This document shows, piece by piece, positions 1-7,859 of a stretch of 15,770 nucleotides of DNA; the first letter of the stretch is position 1, and the number at the start of each line of letters is the position of its first letter. The notes beneath the pieces were generated by a model. The model saw only the letters and a program-made list of their open reading frames with translations. It was not told the origin of the DNA and made no database searches. The translations under genes were made by a program, and so were the position numbers. Where the stretch lies: the NCBI GenBank assembly GCA_029250345.1, contig JAQXFL010000105.1, positions 1 through 15,770 of the forward strand, read 5' to 3'. This DNA is from Candidatus Poseidoniaceae archaeon. Lineage in GTDB: Archaea; Thermoplasmatota; Poseidoniia; Poseidoniales; Poseidoniaceae.

Positions 1-642
1 AATCCACGCATTTTCGAGTTGACTTGTCACTGGACAGTAACAAACCATACGACCTCCAATGTTGAGCATTGATGCCACGGAGTGTATCGCTGAAGGGTGC
101 TCTGGTAGGTCGAGAATAATTGCATCATAGGATTGGCTAATTGCGGATATCTCATTGCCAACTTCTTCGATTGCACCCTCAATGTGGTGATGTGAAGGGA
201 ACTCAGTCCAGCTTTCTTCACAACGGCGCAAGTTCTCGAGCGCAACATCAGCGTGCTCACTGCGAGGTTCAACGGTGACATGGATTCCACTGCTGCTGAG
301 AATACGAGCGATATACATCGATAGACCTCCGCTACCTATTCCAGCTTCAAGCACACTGTCGCCCGATCCAATTCCCATTCGTGAGGTGATGAATCCAGCA
401 TCTTTGGCAGAGATTGTTTGGGCGCGTCGAAGCATGCCTTTGCCCATCTCTGGAAGGCGGAGAGGTACTCGTGTCAGCACCTTCTGTCCGACCAATACCT
501 CTTCTCCGATGTCAATGCCCGAGAAGAGTTCATTCGCATCGATGACTCCAAGTCCTTTGATTTTCCGAACTCCATCCAACATTTCAACGATGTGAACTCG
601 ACCGTCTGCTTCAACAAACGCCGACCATTTAACTGGGTTCAT
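1..642 (-). CDS. trmI: tRNA (adenine-57/58-N1)-methyltransferase TrmI, C-terminus beyond window
   Basis: This protein transfers a methyl group from S-adenosylmethionine to N1 of adenine 58 (and 57 in many archaea) in the tRNA T-loop, which stabilises the tRNA core; it acts in the cytosol, normally as a homotetramer. The frame is open for 214 codons from the ATG at 642 down to base 1. The first ~75 residues form the small N-terminal beta domain of the family, followed by an RRAQTISAKDAGFI segment (about 72-85) that matches the family's RR.Q.IYPKDAG.I stretch. SAM-binding motif I is EAGIGSGGL (99-107), the post-I strand is VTVEPR (122-127), and DAIILDLPE (173-181) is the catalytic motif IV region. 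Archaeal homologues are about 250 residues, so roughly 40 are missing off the left edge. A purine-rich AGGGAGA lies 12 nt before the ATG and no other in-frame ATG is close. Family identity is strong; target position is inferred from homology. Confidence 0.9.
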   Translation of the reverse strand, partial: MNPVKWSAFVEADGRVHIVEMLDGVRKIKGLGVIDANELFSGIDIGEEVLVGQKVLTRVPLRLPEMGKGMLRRAQTISAKDAGFITSRMGIGSGDSVLEAGIGSGGLSMYIARILSSSGIHVTVEPRSEHADVALENLRRCEESWTEFPSHHHIEGAIEEVGNEISAISQSYDAIILDLPEHPSAIHSVASMLNIGGRMVCYCPVTSQLENAWI

Positions 643-662
643 GACCCTGCCAATCTCCCTTG

Positions 663-673
663 CGTCTAAATCT
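663..673 (-). promoter_or_regulatory. Possible TATA box of trmI
   Basis: On the minus strand a GATTTAGACG-type AT-rich element is centred about 26 bp before the trmI ATG. This matches the spacing of the stronger TATA boxes in this window, but the sequence is a weak match. The 129-bp interval between trmI and the divergent surface protein gene carries nothing else I can name. Confidence 0.3.
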
Positions 674-740
674 TGTTGTCCGGAGAAATCTATATGTGTG
701 TTGATTCCATAGTGTGAATTTTCTCACTGGAAAGGGAGTG

Positions 741-750
741 TTTCATATAC
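741..750 (+). promoter_or_regulatory. TATA box of the surface protein gene
   Basis: The sequence TTTCATATAC is centred about 26 bp before the ATG at 772, and a purine-rich stretch that could serve as a BRE (AAAGGGAGTG) lies immediately upstream. No Shine-Dalgarno sequence precedes the ATG. The spacing predicts a transcript that starts at or next to the start codon. Confidence 0.5.
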
Positions 751-771
751 TGTCTTGGCAGTGGGTTAAGC

Positions 772-3700
772 ATGAAGATGCTAGCGCGCCTCATGGCTCT
801 CACGATTACGGCTTTGTTCATCGGTAGTACGATGACACACTTTGTTGGTCCACTCCAATCGGAAAACGACGACTATTCGCTTGATGACGAGCGTGTGATT
901 TCTCGTGCAGCAACCTCTCCCGGTCACGTTGTGTTCGCACAATACATCTCATCAGACAATTGCCCACACTGCTACAAAGCAGGTGGCGGGTCCGCAGCCC
1001 ACCACAAACTCAAGACCGACTTTCCTGATGAGTACGTTTACGTAACTTACATGTCTGCTTCCTACGGTCAAACCAACTCTGCACGTGCAGGAAACGTCGC
1101 TCCATACTCCTGGCAGTGGCCTGCAGGTGGTGCACCTGATGCATACTTCGGAGACCGCACCGACGTTCGTCAATCCGGGGCTTCTGCAAATTACGACTCC
1201 TATGACGACGAATTCACCGCCGGCGGCGGAATGCATAGCAGCACCAATGATTACGGAATGACCGCTGCAATCTCTCCGAACGGTGGTACCTTTGACATTG
1301 ACATTTCCTACAAATACACTGGCTCCGGCTCGGCCGCATCGAACATGAAACTTTACGCAGCCATCGTTGAAGAAGAATGCACGACCTACACCTACTCGAG
1401 CAGCGGTAGCGCACTCCCACACGGCTACAACTGCTGGATGGGTTGGCTCACATCAGGTGATACCTACAAAACAAAGAGTACAGGTTCAGGAACTGCATTT
1501 GCGAGCGTGTCTCCATCCTCCTCTCAACAATCGCTCTCTTGGACTGGCGTTCCTACCAGCCTGATTGCAGGTGGAACCTCAAACGCAGTTGTTGTTGCCG
1601 CTCTCATCAGCGGAAGTCAAGTGAGTGTTGGGGGCAGCAGCCCTCACGTTTACCACGCCATCGATTCAACCATGGGCCCAAGGATGGACATCTCTGTTTC
1701 CAACTTTGCAGTGAACTCTGCTGAATCCACAAACACTGGCTTCGTCATTGGCGACTCGATGACGATAGATGCTACTGTCAAGAATGTCGGCGACTTGGAT
1801 TACTCTGACGGTGGCTCGCTTGTATTTTATTACAAGAACGGCGCATCCGAAGTCACACTGTCATCATACTCACTGAACAATCTCAACACTCAAGGAACTC
1901 AAACAGAGCAGTACACCTTCGATTCTTCCTCCCTCCCATCTGGCTGGAAAACCACATTTGGCGCTAAGATCACGGGACTTGTCGGCGATGTGAGTGGAAT
2001 GAACAATGTTGCTACACAACAATACGATCAGGACCGACCTCCAGTGTCCAAGAACCCACAAATCCAAGGAGACCAACTTATTGAGCGTGGAAATCACGCA
2101 ATGGTTCTCGCAAAGGCCGAGGCCGATGACACCGTTGATACGACTGCGAGCATGTCTTTCAACGTCGAAATATCTCCTGCTGGTCTGAACCAGTGGTCCA
2201 GTTCAGTTATTTCTGGTGGGCAAAATGTTGTATATTCGGGAACAGCAAATGAAGGCCGTGAATACGTCATTACGCCGTCTGCGTCTATGTCTGCAGGATG
2301 GTACGATGTCCGTTCACAAGCAGTGGATTCACGTGGGCAAGTCGGTGATTGGAAGGTCATCAACGGTCAATCTGGCTTTGAACTCAAAAACGGTGCTCCT
2401 GTCGTGGTTGTTGACCCAATCCCTTCGGTGATGTGTGATACTCCAACAAAGGTTTCGATGGCCGGACATATCGTTGACCCCGAGACACCACTTAGCGACC
2501 TTGTCGTAACATCATCTGATTCATCGTTCATCGCATGGCATCCTCTTACCGAGGAACTCGAAGTCAACTTTGCATGGTCTGAAGTCAACGGTTGCCCTCT
2601 CGGCCAACAAGGAATTGAACTTACCATCGACGATGGTGGCGACTACTCTGAAACTGGAGAACTTCCATACGGTACAATGTTGTTTAGAGTTACTGAAAAC
2701 GGTCAGCCTCGATGGAATGGATTACCTACGCAATCTGTCGATGAAGGTGGCAGCGGAATCCTAGCACTTCTTCCGTATCTGTTTGATACCGACGACCTTG
2801 GAAACCCAACGCCTGTCGAAGACCTCTCCATCCAACTCATCAGTAATTCCAACGAAGAGGCAATAATCGCTTCCCTCGACGGAAACACGATCGGCTTCCA
2901 GACAGTGGATGATGACTCAAACGGACAAGCGATTCTTACACTGCGTGCAAGCGACGGTGTGAAGACTTCTGATGCGACCATCACGATTAACATCCAACCA
3001 ATCAATGACGCACCACGCCTCGTTCCAATCGATGACATTACGAACCTCGCTTTGAAGCGTAACTCTCAATTGGTAGTCGACCTCGTCAGCCGCGTTGTCG
3101 ATGTCGATGACCCTGCTGAAGATGCCTTCATCACGGTTTCCTCCTCTGAGTCGGGCGCTGCACGTTTCAGTTTCATCGATGGAAGCCTTACATTGGAGTT
3201 TGAACAAATCGGCATGCAAACGGTCACCATCCTTTTGCAAGACAAATTCGATTCGCAATCTTACACCCTCAATGTGGATGTCTTTGATGCATATCCATTC
3301 TTGATTTCGACGGAAGAATCGGACACCAGTTACATGTTCGTCACTCTTGAGGATACGTATGTTGGTCAAATCCCAACAGTGACAATGTTGCTCACTGAGA
3401 ACTCTCCAACGTTTACCTTCATTTCCGTCTCTTGGAATGTTTGTAACAAACTTACAGGAACCTGCGATGGATTGATGCAATACAATCTCGATACCTCGAA
3501 ATCAAATGTTGGTTGGACCGACGAACTTCTCGTGCCCTCGCTTTTGACACCTGGTGAACTTGCGCGCGAAGACGGCTCACAATACAAGGACTACTACCAA
3601 CTTGTGATTACCGCAGTCGACAGTAACGGTGACGATTACAAGATGATGTCGGATTTGAAATGGGACATAACTGAAACAATGCCGACCATCGACGAAATGG

Positions 3701-4251
3701 ATGAAACAATGTTCTCCGACTATCTTGAAGATCTCACTGCCGACAAGGTAGAACTCGTTGCTCAGATTGAGGCACTGGCAGAGGGAGAGGATTCCAGTTC
3801 TCTTGAACTTGAACTCTCCGAACTTAATGTCGAACTTGAACTCGCATGCGACGACCCTCGTGCATCGTGCACGGAAGAAACAGTTGCCGGAACAACCCTT
3901 GACACAGCTGACAATGAACTGAACCTCCAGATGATTGGTCTCATTGGTGGAATAATCCTCGCAGGCCTTCTCATCGGACTCATGTTCTCTCGTCGTAACG
4001 GTGACTCAATGCCAAAGGATGCCTGGAACGACACAGCATGGAACCCAAACATGGTTCCTGCTCACGACTCAGTCGCTAACTCGATGTACGGAGGCGCTCA
4101 AGCCATCTTCCAACAACCAGTGGCGGTCGCCCCTGCTCCAGTGCCTCTAGCCATACCTGGCCCACCATTGCCACCAGGCGGTTTGCCGGCAGGTTGGAGC
4201 CCCGAACAATGGGCTTACTACGGCCAGCAATACCTCGATGGTACGCTATGA
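772..4251 (+). CDS. Large membrane-anchored surface protein with thioredoxin-like, CARDB-like and cadherin-like domains
   Basis: I do not recognise a named gene, but the architecture is readable. Residues 1-23 form a signal peptide. Residues ~52-130 resemble an Omp28-type thioredoxin fold: strand VVFAQYIS, redox-like motif CPHC (64-67), and GGAPDAYFG with a possible cis-proline at 122. A beta domain with C203 and C221 follows. Residues ~305-415 look like a CARDB domain, and ~655-845 like tandem cadherin/Ig-like domains linked by an INDAP motif near 745. An acidic, helical, possibly coiled-coil stretch (~975-1025) precedes a C-x6-C pair (1026, 1033). A single membrane helix lies at ~1054-1072, followed by SRR, which places the tail in the cytoplasm. 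The tail is proline-rich and ends in WSPEQWAYYGQQYLDGTL. Likely role: extracellular binding or disulfide chemistry at the cell surface. A second ATG (778) is a possible start. Serine-, threonine- and aspartate-rich composition suits an exported marine archaeal protein. Confidence 0.85.
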   Translation: MKMLARLMALTITALFIGSTMTHFVGPLQSENDDYSLDDERVISRAATSPGHVVFAQYISSDNCPHCYKAGGGSAAHHKLKTDFPDEYVYVTYMSASYGQTNSARAGNVAPYSWQWPAGGAPDAYFGDRTDVRQSGASANYDSYDDEFTAGGGMHSSTNDYGMTAAISPNGGTFDIDISYKYTGSGSAASNMKLYAAIVEEECTTYTYSSSGSALPHGYNCWMGWLTSGDTYKTKSTGSGTAFASVSPSSSQQSLSWTGVPTSLIAGGTSNAVVVAALISGSQVSVGGSSPHVYHAIDSTMGPRMDISVSNFAVNSAESTNTGFVIGDSMTIDATVKNVGDLDYSDGGSLVFYYKNGASEVTLSSYSLNNLNTQGTQTEQYTFDSSSLPSGWKTTFGAKITGLVGDVSGMNNVATQQYDQDRPPVSKNPQIQGDQLIERGNHAMVLAKAEADDTVDTTASMSFNVEISPAGLNQWSSSVISGGQNVVYSGTANEGREYVITPSASMSAGWYDVRSQAVDSRGQVGDWKVINGQSGFELKNGAPVVVVDPIPSVMCDTPTKVSMAGHIVDPETPLSDLVVTSSDSSFIAWHPLTEELEVNFAWSEVNGCPLGQQGIELTIDDGGDYSETGELPYGTMLFRVTENGQPRWNGLPTQSVDEGGSGILALLPYLFDTDDLGNPTPVEDLSIQLISNSNEEAIIASLDGNTIGFQTVDDDSNGQAILTLRASDGVKTSDATITINIQPINDAPRLVPIDDITNLALKRNSQLVVDLVSRVVDVDDPAEDAFITVSSSESGAARFSFIDGSLTLEFEQIGMQTVTILLQDKFDSQSYTLNVDVFDAYPFLISTEESDTSYMFVTLEDTYVGQIPTVTMLLTENSPTFTFISVSWNVCNKLTGTCDGLMQYNLDTSKSNVGWTDELLVPSLLTPGELAREDGSQYKDYYQLVITAVDSNGDDYKMMSDLKWDITETMPTIDEMDETMFSDYLEDLTADKVELVAQIEALAEGEDSSSLELELSELNVELELACDDPRASCTEETVAGTTLDTADNELNLQMIGLIGGIILAGLLIGLMFSRRNGDSMPKDAWNDTAWNPNMVPAHDSVANSMYGGAQAIFQQPVAVAPAPVPLAIPGPPLPPGGLPAGWSPEQWAYYGQQYLDGTL

Positions 4252-4286
4252 ACTTAACACAAGTTCATACATGGTTGATTGTAAAC

Positions 4287-4296
4287 CCATAAAGGG
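4287..4296 (+). promoter_or_regulatory. Possible TATA box of lonB
   Basis: CCATAAAGG is centred about 26 bp before the lonB ATG. It suggests that lonB has its own promoter in the 66-bp gap after the surface protein gene. A good Shine-Dalgarno sequence lies between this box and the ATG, so this box and a transcript long enough to include that site are in conflict; read-through from upstream is an alternative. Confidence 0.35.
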
Positions 4297-4305
4297 GAGC
4301 GACGC

Positions 4306-4310
4306 GGAGG
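4306..4310 (+). promoter_or_regulatory. Shine-Dalgarno site of lonB
   Basis: GGAGG lies 7 nt before the ATG at 4318 and fixes this start. It is one of the few clear ribosome binding sites in a window where most genes look leaderless, which suggests that lonB can be translated from a leadered or polycistronic mRNA. Confidence 0.55.
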
Positions 4311-4317
4311 ATACATT

Positions 4318-6384
4318 ATGACCGACAACGACACGACTTTAGATTCGTCTTCGGACGTCGAAGAATCAATCGATATGGTTGATGGAATTGCAGATGTTGA
4401 AGAGGTAACAATCTGGGCTCCTGAGCCCGGGCCAGACTCGGATGATGTGCTCGGTACCAGCATCGATGAGTGGATTGAATCCGTCGACTTCACATCGACA
4501 GAGGATGTACCGATTCCTGACCGCTTGGTCGACCAAGTTATTGGGCAAGAAGCCGGCTCTGTTGTCATCAAGAAGGCAGCAGAACAGCGCCGTCACATGC
4601 TCATGATTGGAGATCCAGGAACCGGTAAGTCGATGTTGGCTCGCTCAATGACCGACCTTTTGCCTAAAGACGCCTTAGAGGATCTTTTGGTTTACCCGAA
4701 CGAAGACGACGAAAATGAGCCTCGAGTTCGCTCTGTTCCCGCAGGCCGCGGCGACCGAATTGTGAAGTTGCAGAAGGAATCCATGCGCACACAACGGGAA
4801 CGCTCGCAAAAAATGCTGTTAATCGCTTTTGCTGCGGTTGGTTTCCTTCTAGTCATCGCTACAATTCAAAACGGAGACATACTCACGCTCCTCTTTGGTG
4901 GATTTTTACTCATGTTTGGTTACATGTTCATCCGTGGGCGTCTTAGCTCCGGTGATGAAAGCAGAATCCCAAAGGTCTTGGTGAAGCATGCCAGCAAAGA
5001 CATGCCCCCGTTCGTGGATGCAACAGCAACCCTGTCCGGTTCTCTCTTGGGCGATGTCCGCCACGATCCATTCCAATCCGGCGGAATGGAAACACCAGCT
5101 CATGACAGAGTCGAGCCAGGCGCTATTCACCGTGCACACAAGGGCGTTCTCTACATTGACGAGGTCAACTTGCTACGTCTTGAAGAACAACAAGCACTCC
5201 TTACAGCAATGCAAGAGCGTGCGTTCCCTATATCCGGTCGCTCAGAACGTTCTTCTGGTGCATTGACAAAGACTGAACCCGTGCCTTGCGACTTTATTCT
5301 CATCGCAGCAGGGAATCTCGATGCAATTCAAGGGATGCACCCAGCTCTTCGTAGTCGTATTCGTGGATACGGTTACGAAGTGTATGTGAACTCTGAAATG
5401 CCGGATACAGCACGTAATCGACGTCGCCTCATTCGCTTCATCGCACAGGAAGTTCGAAGAGATTTGGGTACTTCTCGTGAAATTCCTCACTTCGAAAAGT
5501 CCGCAGTTGGAATCATCCTAAGGGAAGCTCAACGCCGTGCAGGCCGCCGTGGAAAACTCTCGCTACGTCTCCGTGAACTCGGCGGACTGGTACGAATTGC
5601 CGGCGACTTGGCAATGGAAGAGGGTGCACCTCTTACCACAGCAGCGCACGTACTCGGTGCCCGTAACATCGCTAAGCCACTTGAGCAACAGGTTGCTGAC
5701 CGTATGATTGAACGTCGTCTCGACTATGCTATGATTGTCAACTCAGGAGAACGTATCGGCCGTGTCAACGGTTTAGCAGTTCTCGGAGCCAACTCTGGGC
5801 TATCTGATTTCAGTGGCATTATGCTGCCTGTAGAAGCCTTGGTAACACCATCGCAAGGTGGCGGAGGTAAGATTCACGCTACTGGTGGTCTGTCCGACCT
5901 CGCAAAGGAAAGCGTTACCAACGTAAGTGCAGTCATCAAGAAGTTAACCGGAAAAGACATCTCAGACTACGATATCCACATCCAGTTTGTGGATACTCAC
6001 GGCGTCGACGGCGATTCCGCTTCCATTACGATTGCTACCGCAATCATCTCGGCACTGGAAAACATTCCAATTCGACAGGACTTGGCAATGACAGGCTCCT
6101 TGTCAGTACGTGGTGAAGTACTTCCAATCGGTGGTGTCACTGCAAAGATAGAGGCTGCAGCACGGTCCGGAATCAAAACCATCGTCATCCCACGGGCGAA
6201 CATGCAAGATGTTCTCTTGGATGAGAAATTCGAAAAGATGGTCGAAGTTGTCCCAGTCGATACCCTCGATGAAGTCATGGAATATGCACTTATCATGCAC
6301 GATCAAAAGGAAAGTTTGGTTGAGCGTCTCGGAGCAGTTATCGACAGACTTACTCCTGCTGCAAGCACCTTGACATCAGCGTGA
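4318..6384 (+). CDS. lonB: Membrane-anchored ATP-dependent protease LonB
   Basis: Archaeal LonB is a hexameric AAA+ serine protease facing the cytosol from the membrane; it degrades misfolded and regulatory proteins, including membrane proteins. The 688-residue protein has an acidic N-terminal extension (~1-60), then Walker A GDPGTGKS (98-105). Two membrane helices (~166-182 and ~187-205) are inserted between Walker A and Walker B, which is diagnostic of LonB. Walker B is VLYIDE (277-282). A helical AAA+ lid with arginine-rich segments follows (~365-470). The protease domain carries catalytic Ser567 in DGDSAS and Lys610 in GGVTAKIEAA, and the archaeal MTGSLSVRGEVLPIGG stretch (591-606). All catalytic residues are present. 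The gene sits between a large surface protein and two polytopic membrane proteins, which suits envelope quality control, though this is inference. The acidic N-terminal tail is longer than I would expect for a typical LonB. Confidence 0.95.
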   Translation: MTDNDTTLDSSSDVEESIDMVDGIADVEEVTIWAPEPGPDSDDVLGTSIDEWIESVDFTSTEDVPIPDRLVDQVIGQEAGSVVIKKAAEQRRHMLMIGDPGTGKSMLARSMTDLLPKDALEDLLVYPNEDDENEPRVRSVPAGRGDRIVKLQKESMRTQRERSQKMLLIAFAAVGFLLVIATIQNGDILTLLFGGFLLMFGYMFIRGRLSSGDESRIPKVLVKHASKDMPPFVDATATLSGSLLGDVRHDPFQSGGMETPAHDRVEPGAIHRAHKGVLYIDEVNLLRLEEQQALLTAMQERAFPISGRSERSSGALTKTEPVPCDFILIAAGNLDAIQGMHPALRSRIRGYGYEVYVNSEMPDTARNRRRLIRFIAQEVRRDLGTSREIPHFEKSAVGIILREAQRRAGRRGKLSLRLRELGGLVRIAGDLAMEEGAPLTTAAHVLGARNIAKPLEQQVADRMIERRLDYAMIVNSGERIGRVNGLAVLGANSGLSDFSGIMLPVEALVTPSQGGGGKIHATGGLSDLAKESVTNVSAVIKKLTGKDISDYDIHIQFVDTHGVDGDSASITIATAIISALENIPIRQDLAMTGSLSVRGEVLPIGGVTAKIEAAARSGIKTIVIPRANMQDVLLDEKFEKMVEVVPVDTLDEVMEYALIMHDQKESLVERLGAVIDRLTPAASTLTSA

Positions 6385-6427
6385 AAGCGATTGAACCAAC
6401 TTCCCCTTGTGTCCACTGAGCGAGGGT

Positions 6428-6437
6428 TACTAAAAGG
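6428..6437 (+). promoter_or_regulatory. TATA box of the MFS transporter gene
   Basis: TACTAAAAGG is centred about 24 bp before the ATG at 6456, in the 71-bp gap after lonB. No Shine-Dalgarno sequence is visible, so a leaderless transcript is likely. This separates the transporter pair from lonB. Confidence 0.45.
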
Positions 6438-6455
6438 CCGAGGCTTGGCGGTAGC

Positions 6456-7826
6456 ATGACTGAGTCAGCAACTACAGGCATTACGGTCCGTGATGCGAGC
6501 AAAGGCGCTCTCTTCGTACTCTTTCTGGTCACCATGATTGACATGATTGGTTTCGGGATTGTCATTCCATTTCTCACCTATTTGGTCGAAGATTTGACGC
6601 CCGAAGGTCAAACTGCAAACATCGGTCTTTGGGTCGGCCTGCTCATGACTTCGTATTCTGCAGCCCAATTCTTGTTTTCTCCGTTTTGGGGTTCAGTCTC
6701 CGACCGAATCGGCCGTCGCCCAGTGTTAATGGTCGGACTTGTAGGAAATACCGTATTCTTCACAATGTTCGGTCTTGCAAACACTCTCATCATTGCCTTT
6801 GTGGCTCGGTTTATGGCTGGAGTGTTTAACGGCAACATTGCCGTTGCACGCGCCTACATTGGTGATGTAAGCACCCCTCAACAACTCGCAACTCGCATGG
6901 GAATCATCGGGGCAGCATTTGGTCTCGGCTTTACATTTGGGCCATTTATTGGCGGTGAACTTTCCGACCCTGCTGCACGTTGGGGCTGGTTTGTTGGAAC
7001 CATCTTTGAAACCCATCCGTACCTGCTTCCATGTTTGGTTGCGAGTGTGTTATCGGTGTTTTCTCTTGTCATTGCTTTCCGCTCTCTGCCAGAGTCATTG
7101 CCGATTGAATCAAGGACGCAGAAAGAGTCAGTTCCATGGTTAACAAACATGGCCAACATCATGAAGAGCTCCGTTTCAATGCTCCGAGCTCCAAGCGTTT
7201 CACTTGTCATTTGGGTTTCGATGCTGTTTACGTTTGGATTTACGATCATGCATGCAGTGTTCATTCTTTACACCGAGATGGCACCTGAAAACGGTGGACT
7301 TGCGTTTTCCGAAGCGGACAATGGGCGAGTATTCGCCATGATTGGTATCACAGGTATTCTCACTCAAGGTCTTTTCATAGGTCCTTTAACTCGGAAGTTC
7401 GGTTCACGAAATCTCATCCCAATTGCGAGCATCTTAACTGGCATTGGCCTTGTACTCGTCCCCTACACTGAGGCTGCGAGCAGTTGGTTTCACATCCTCA
7501 TTGTGTCGGTCATCATCGCTTTGGGCAACGGCATCTTCCAGCCATCGTCTTCGTCTTTCTTGACTCGTGTAGCCAAATCGAACGGCTATGAACTTGGAGT
7601 CGTCATGGGTGCGCAGGAATCACTTGGGGCGTTTGCTCGAATTCTTGGTCCACTGACTGGAGGTCTGGTCTGGACTTTAACTGCAACTCGTGAGTGGCCG
7701 TTGGATTATCACACCGCCTTCCACATCTGCGGTTTGATGATGCTTCTTGCGGCCCTTCTTTCGTTGCGACTTCCTCATGTCGATGACGGAAGTGACGCTT
7801 CAACTGGAATCGGTGAAGAATCCTAA
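6456..7826 (+). CDS. MFS transporter, TCR/Tet (DHA1)-like drug exporter family
   Basis: A 456-residue polytopic protein with about 12 hydrophobic helices, the usual length for proton-driven drug:H+ antiporters of the major facilitator superfamily. TM1 carries the D..GFGIVIPF signature (29-39) typical of tetracycline-type exporters. Loop 2-3 holds motif A, GSVSDRIGRRPVL (79-91), essential for conformational switching. Motif C-like glycine- and proline-rich GLGFTFGPFIGG (156-167) marks TM5 of exporters. The second half repeats the pattern weakly, with QESLGAFARILGPLTGG in the equivalent of TM11. Substrate is unknown; a metabolite or xenobiotic exporter is likely, and resistance to a specific drug should not be assumed. 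The gene probably leads a two-gene unit, since the next gene starts 33 bp downstream on the same strand with no obvious promoter of its own. Confidence 0.88.
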   Translation: MTESATTGITVRDASKGALFVLFLVTMIDMIGFGIVIPFLTYLVEDLTPEGQTANIGLWVGLLMTSYSAAQFLFSPFWGSVSDRIGRRPVLMVGLVGNTVFFTMFGLANTLIIAFVARFMAGVFNGNIAVARAYIGDVSTPQQLATRMGIIGAAFGLGFTFGPFIGGELSDPAARWGWFVGTIFETHPYLLPCLVASVLSVFSLVIAFRSLPESLPIESRTQKESVPWLTNMANIMKSSVSMLRAPSVSLVIWVSMLFTFGFTIMHAVFILYTEMAPENGGLAFSEADNGRVFAMIGITGILTQGLFIGPLTRKFGSRNLIPIASILTGIGLVLVPYTEAASSWFHILIVSVIIALGNGIFQPSSSSFLTRVAKSNGYELGVVMGAQESLGAFARILGPLTGGLVWTLTATREWPLDYHTAFHICGLMMLLAALLSLRLPHVDDGSDASTGIGEES

Positions 7827-7859
7827 ACACTCAAGAAGTGAAGGTGTTCATCGTATCGT

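Noticed and set aside
952..3480. Long minus-strand frames (for example 952-1422, 2094-2363 and 2917-3480) inside the surface protein gene
   Set aside because: They are antisense to a gene with coherent domains from signal peptide to membrane anchor; their translations are cysteine- and arginine-rich without domain character.
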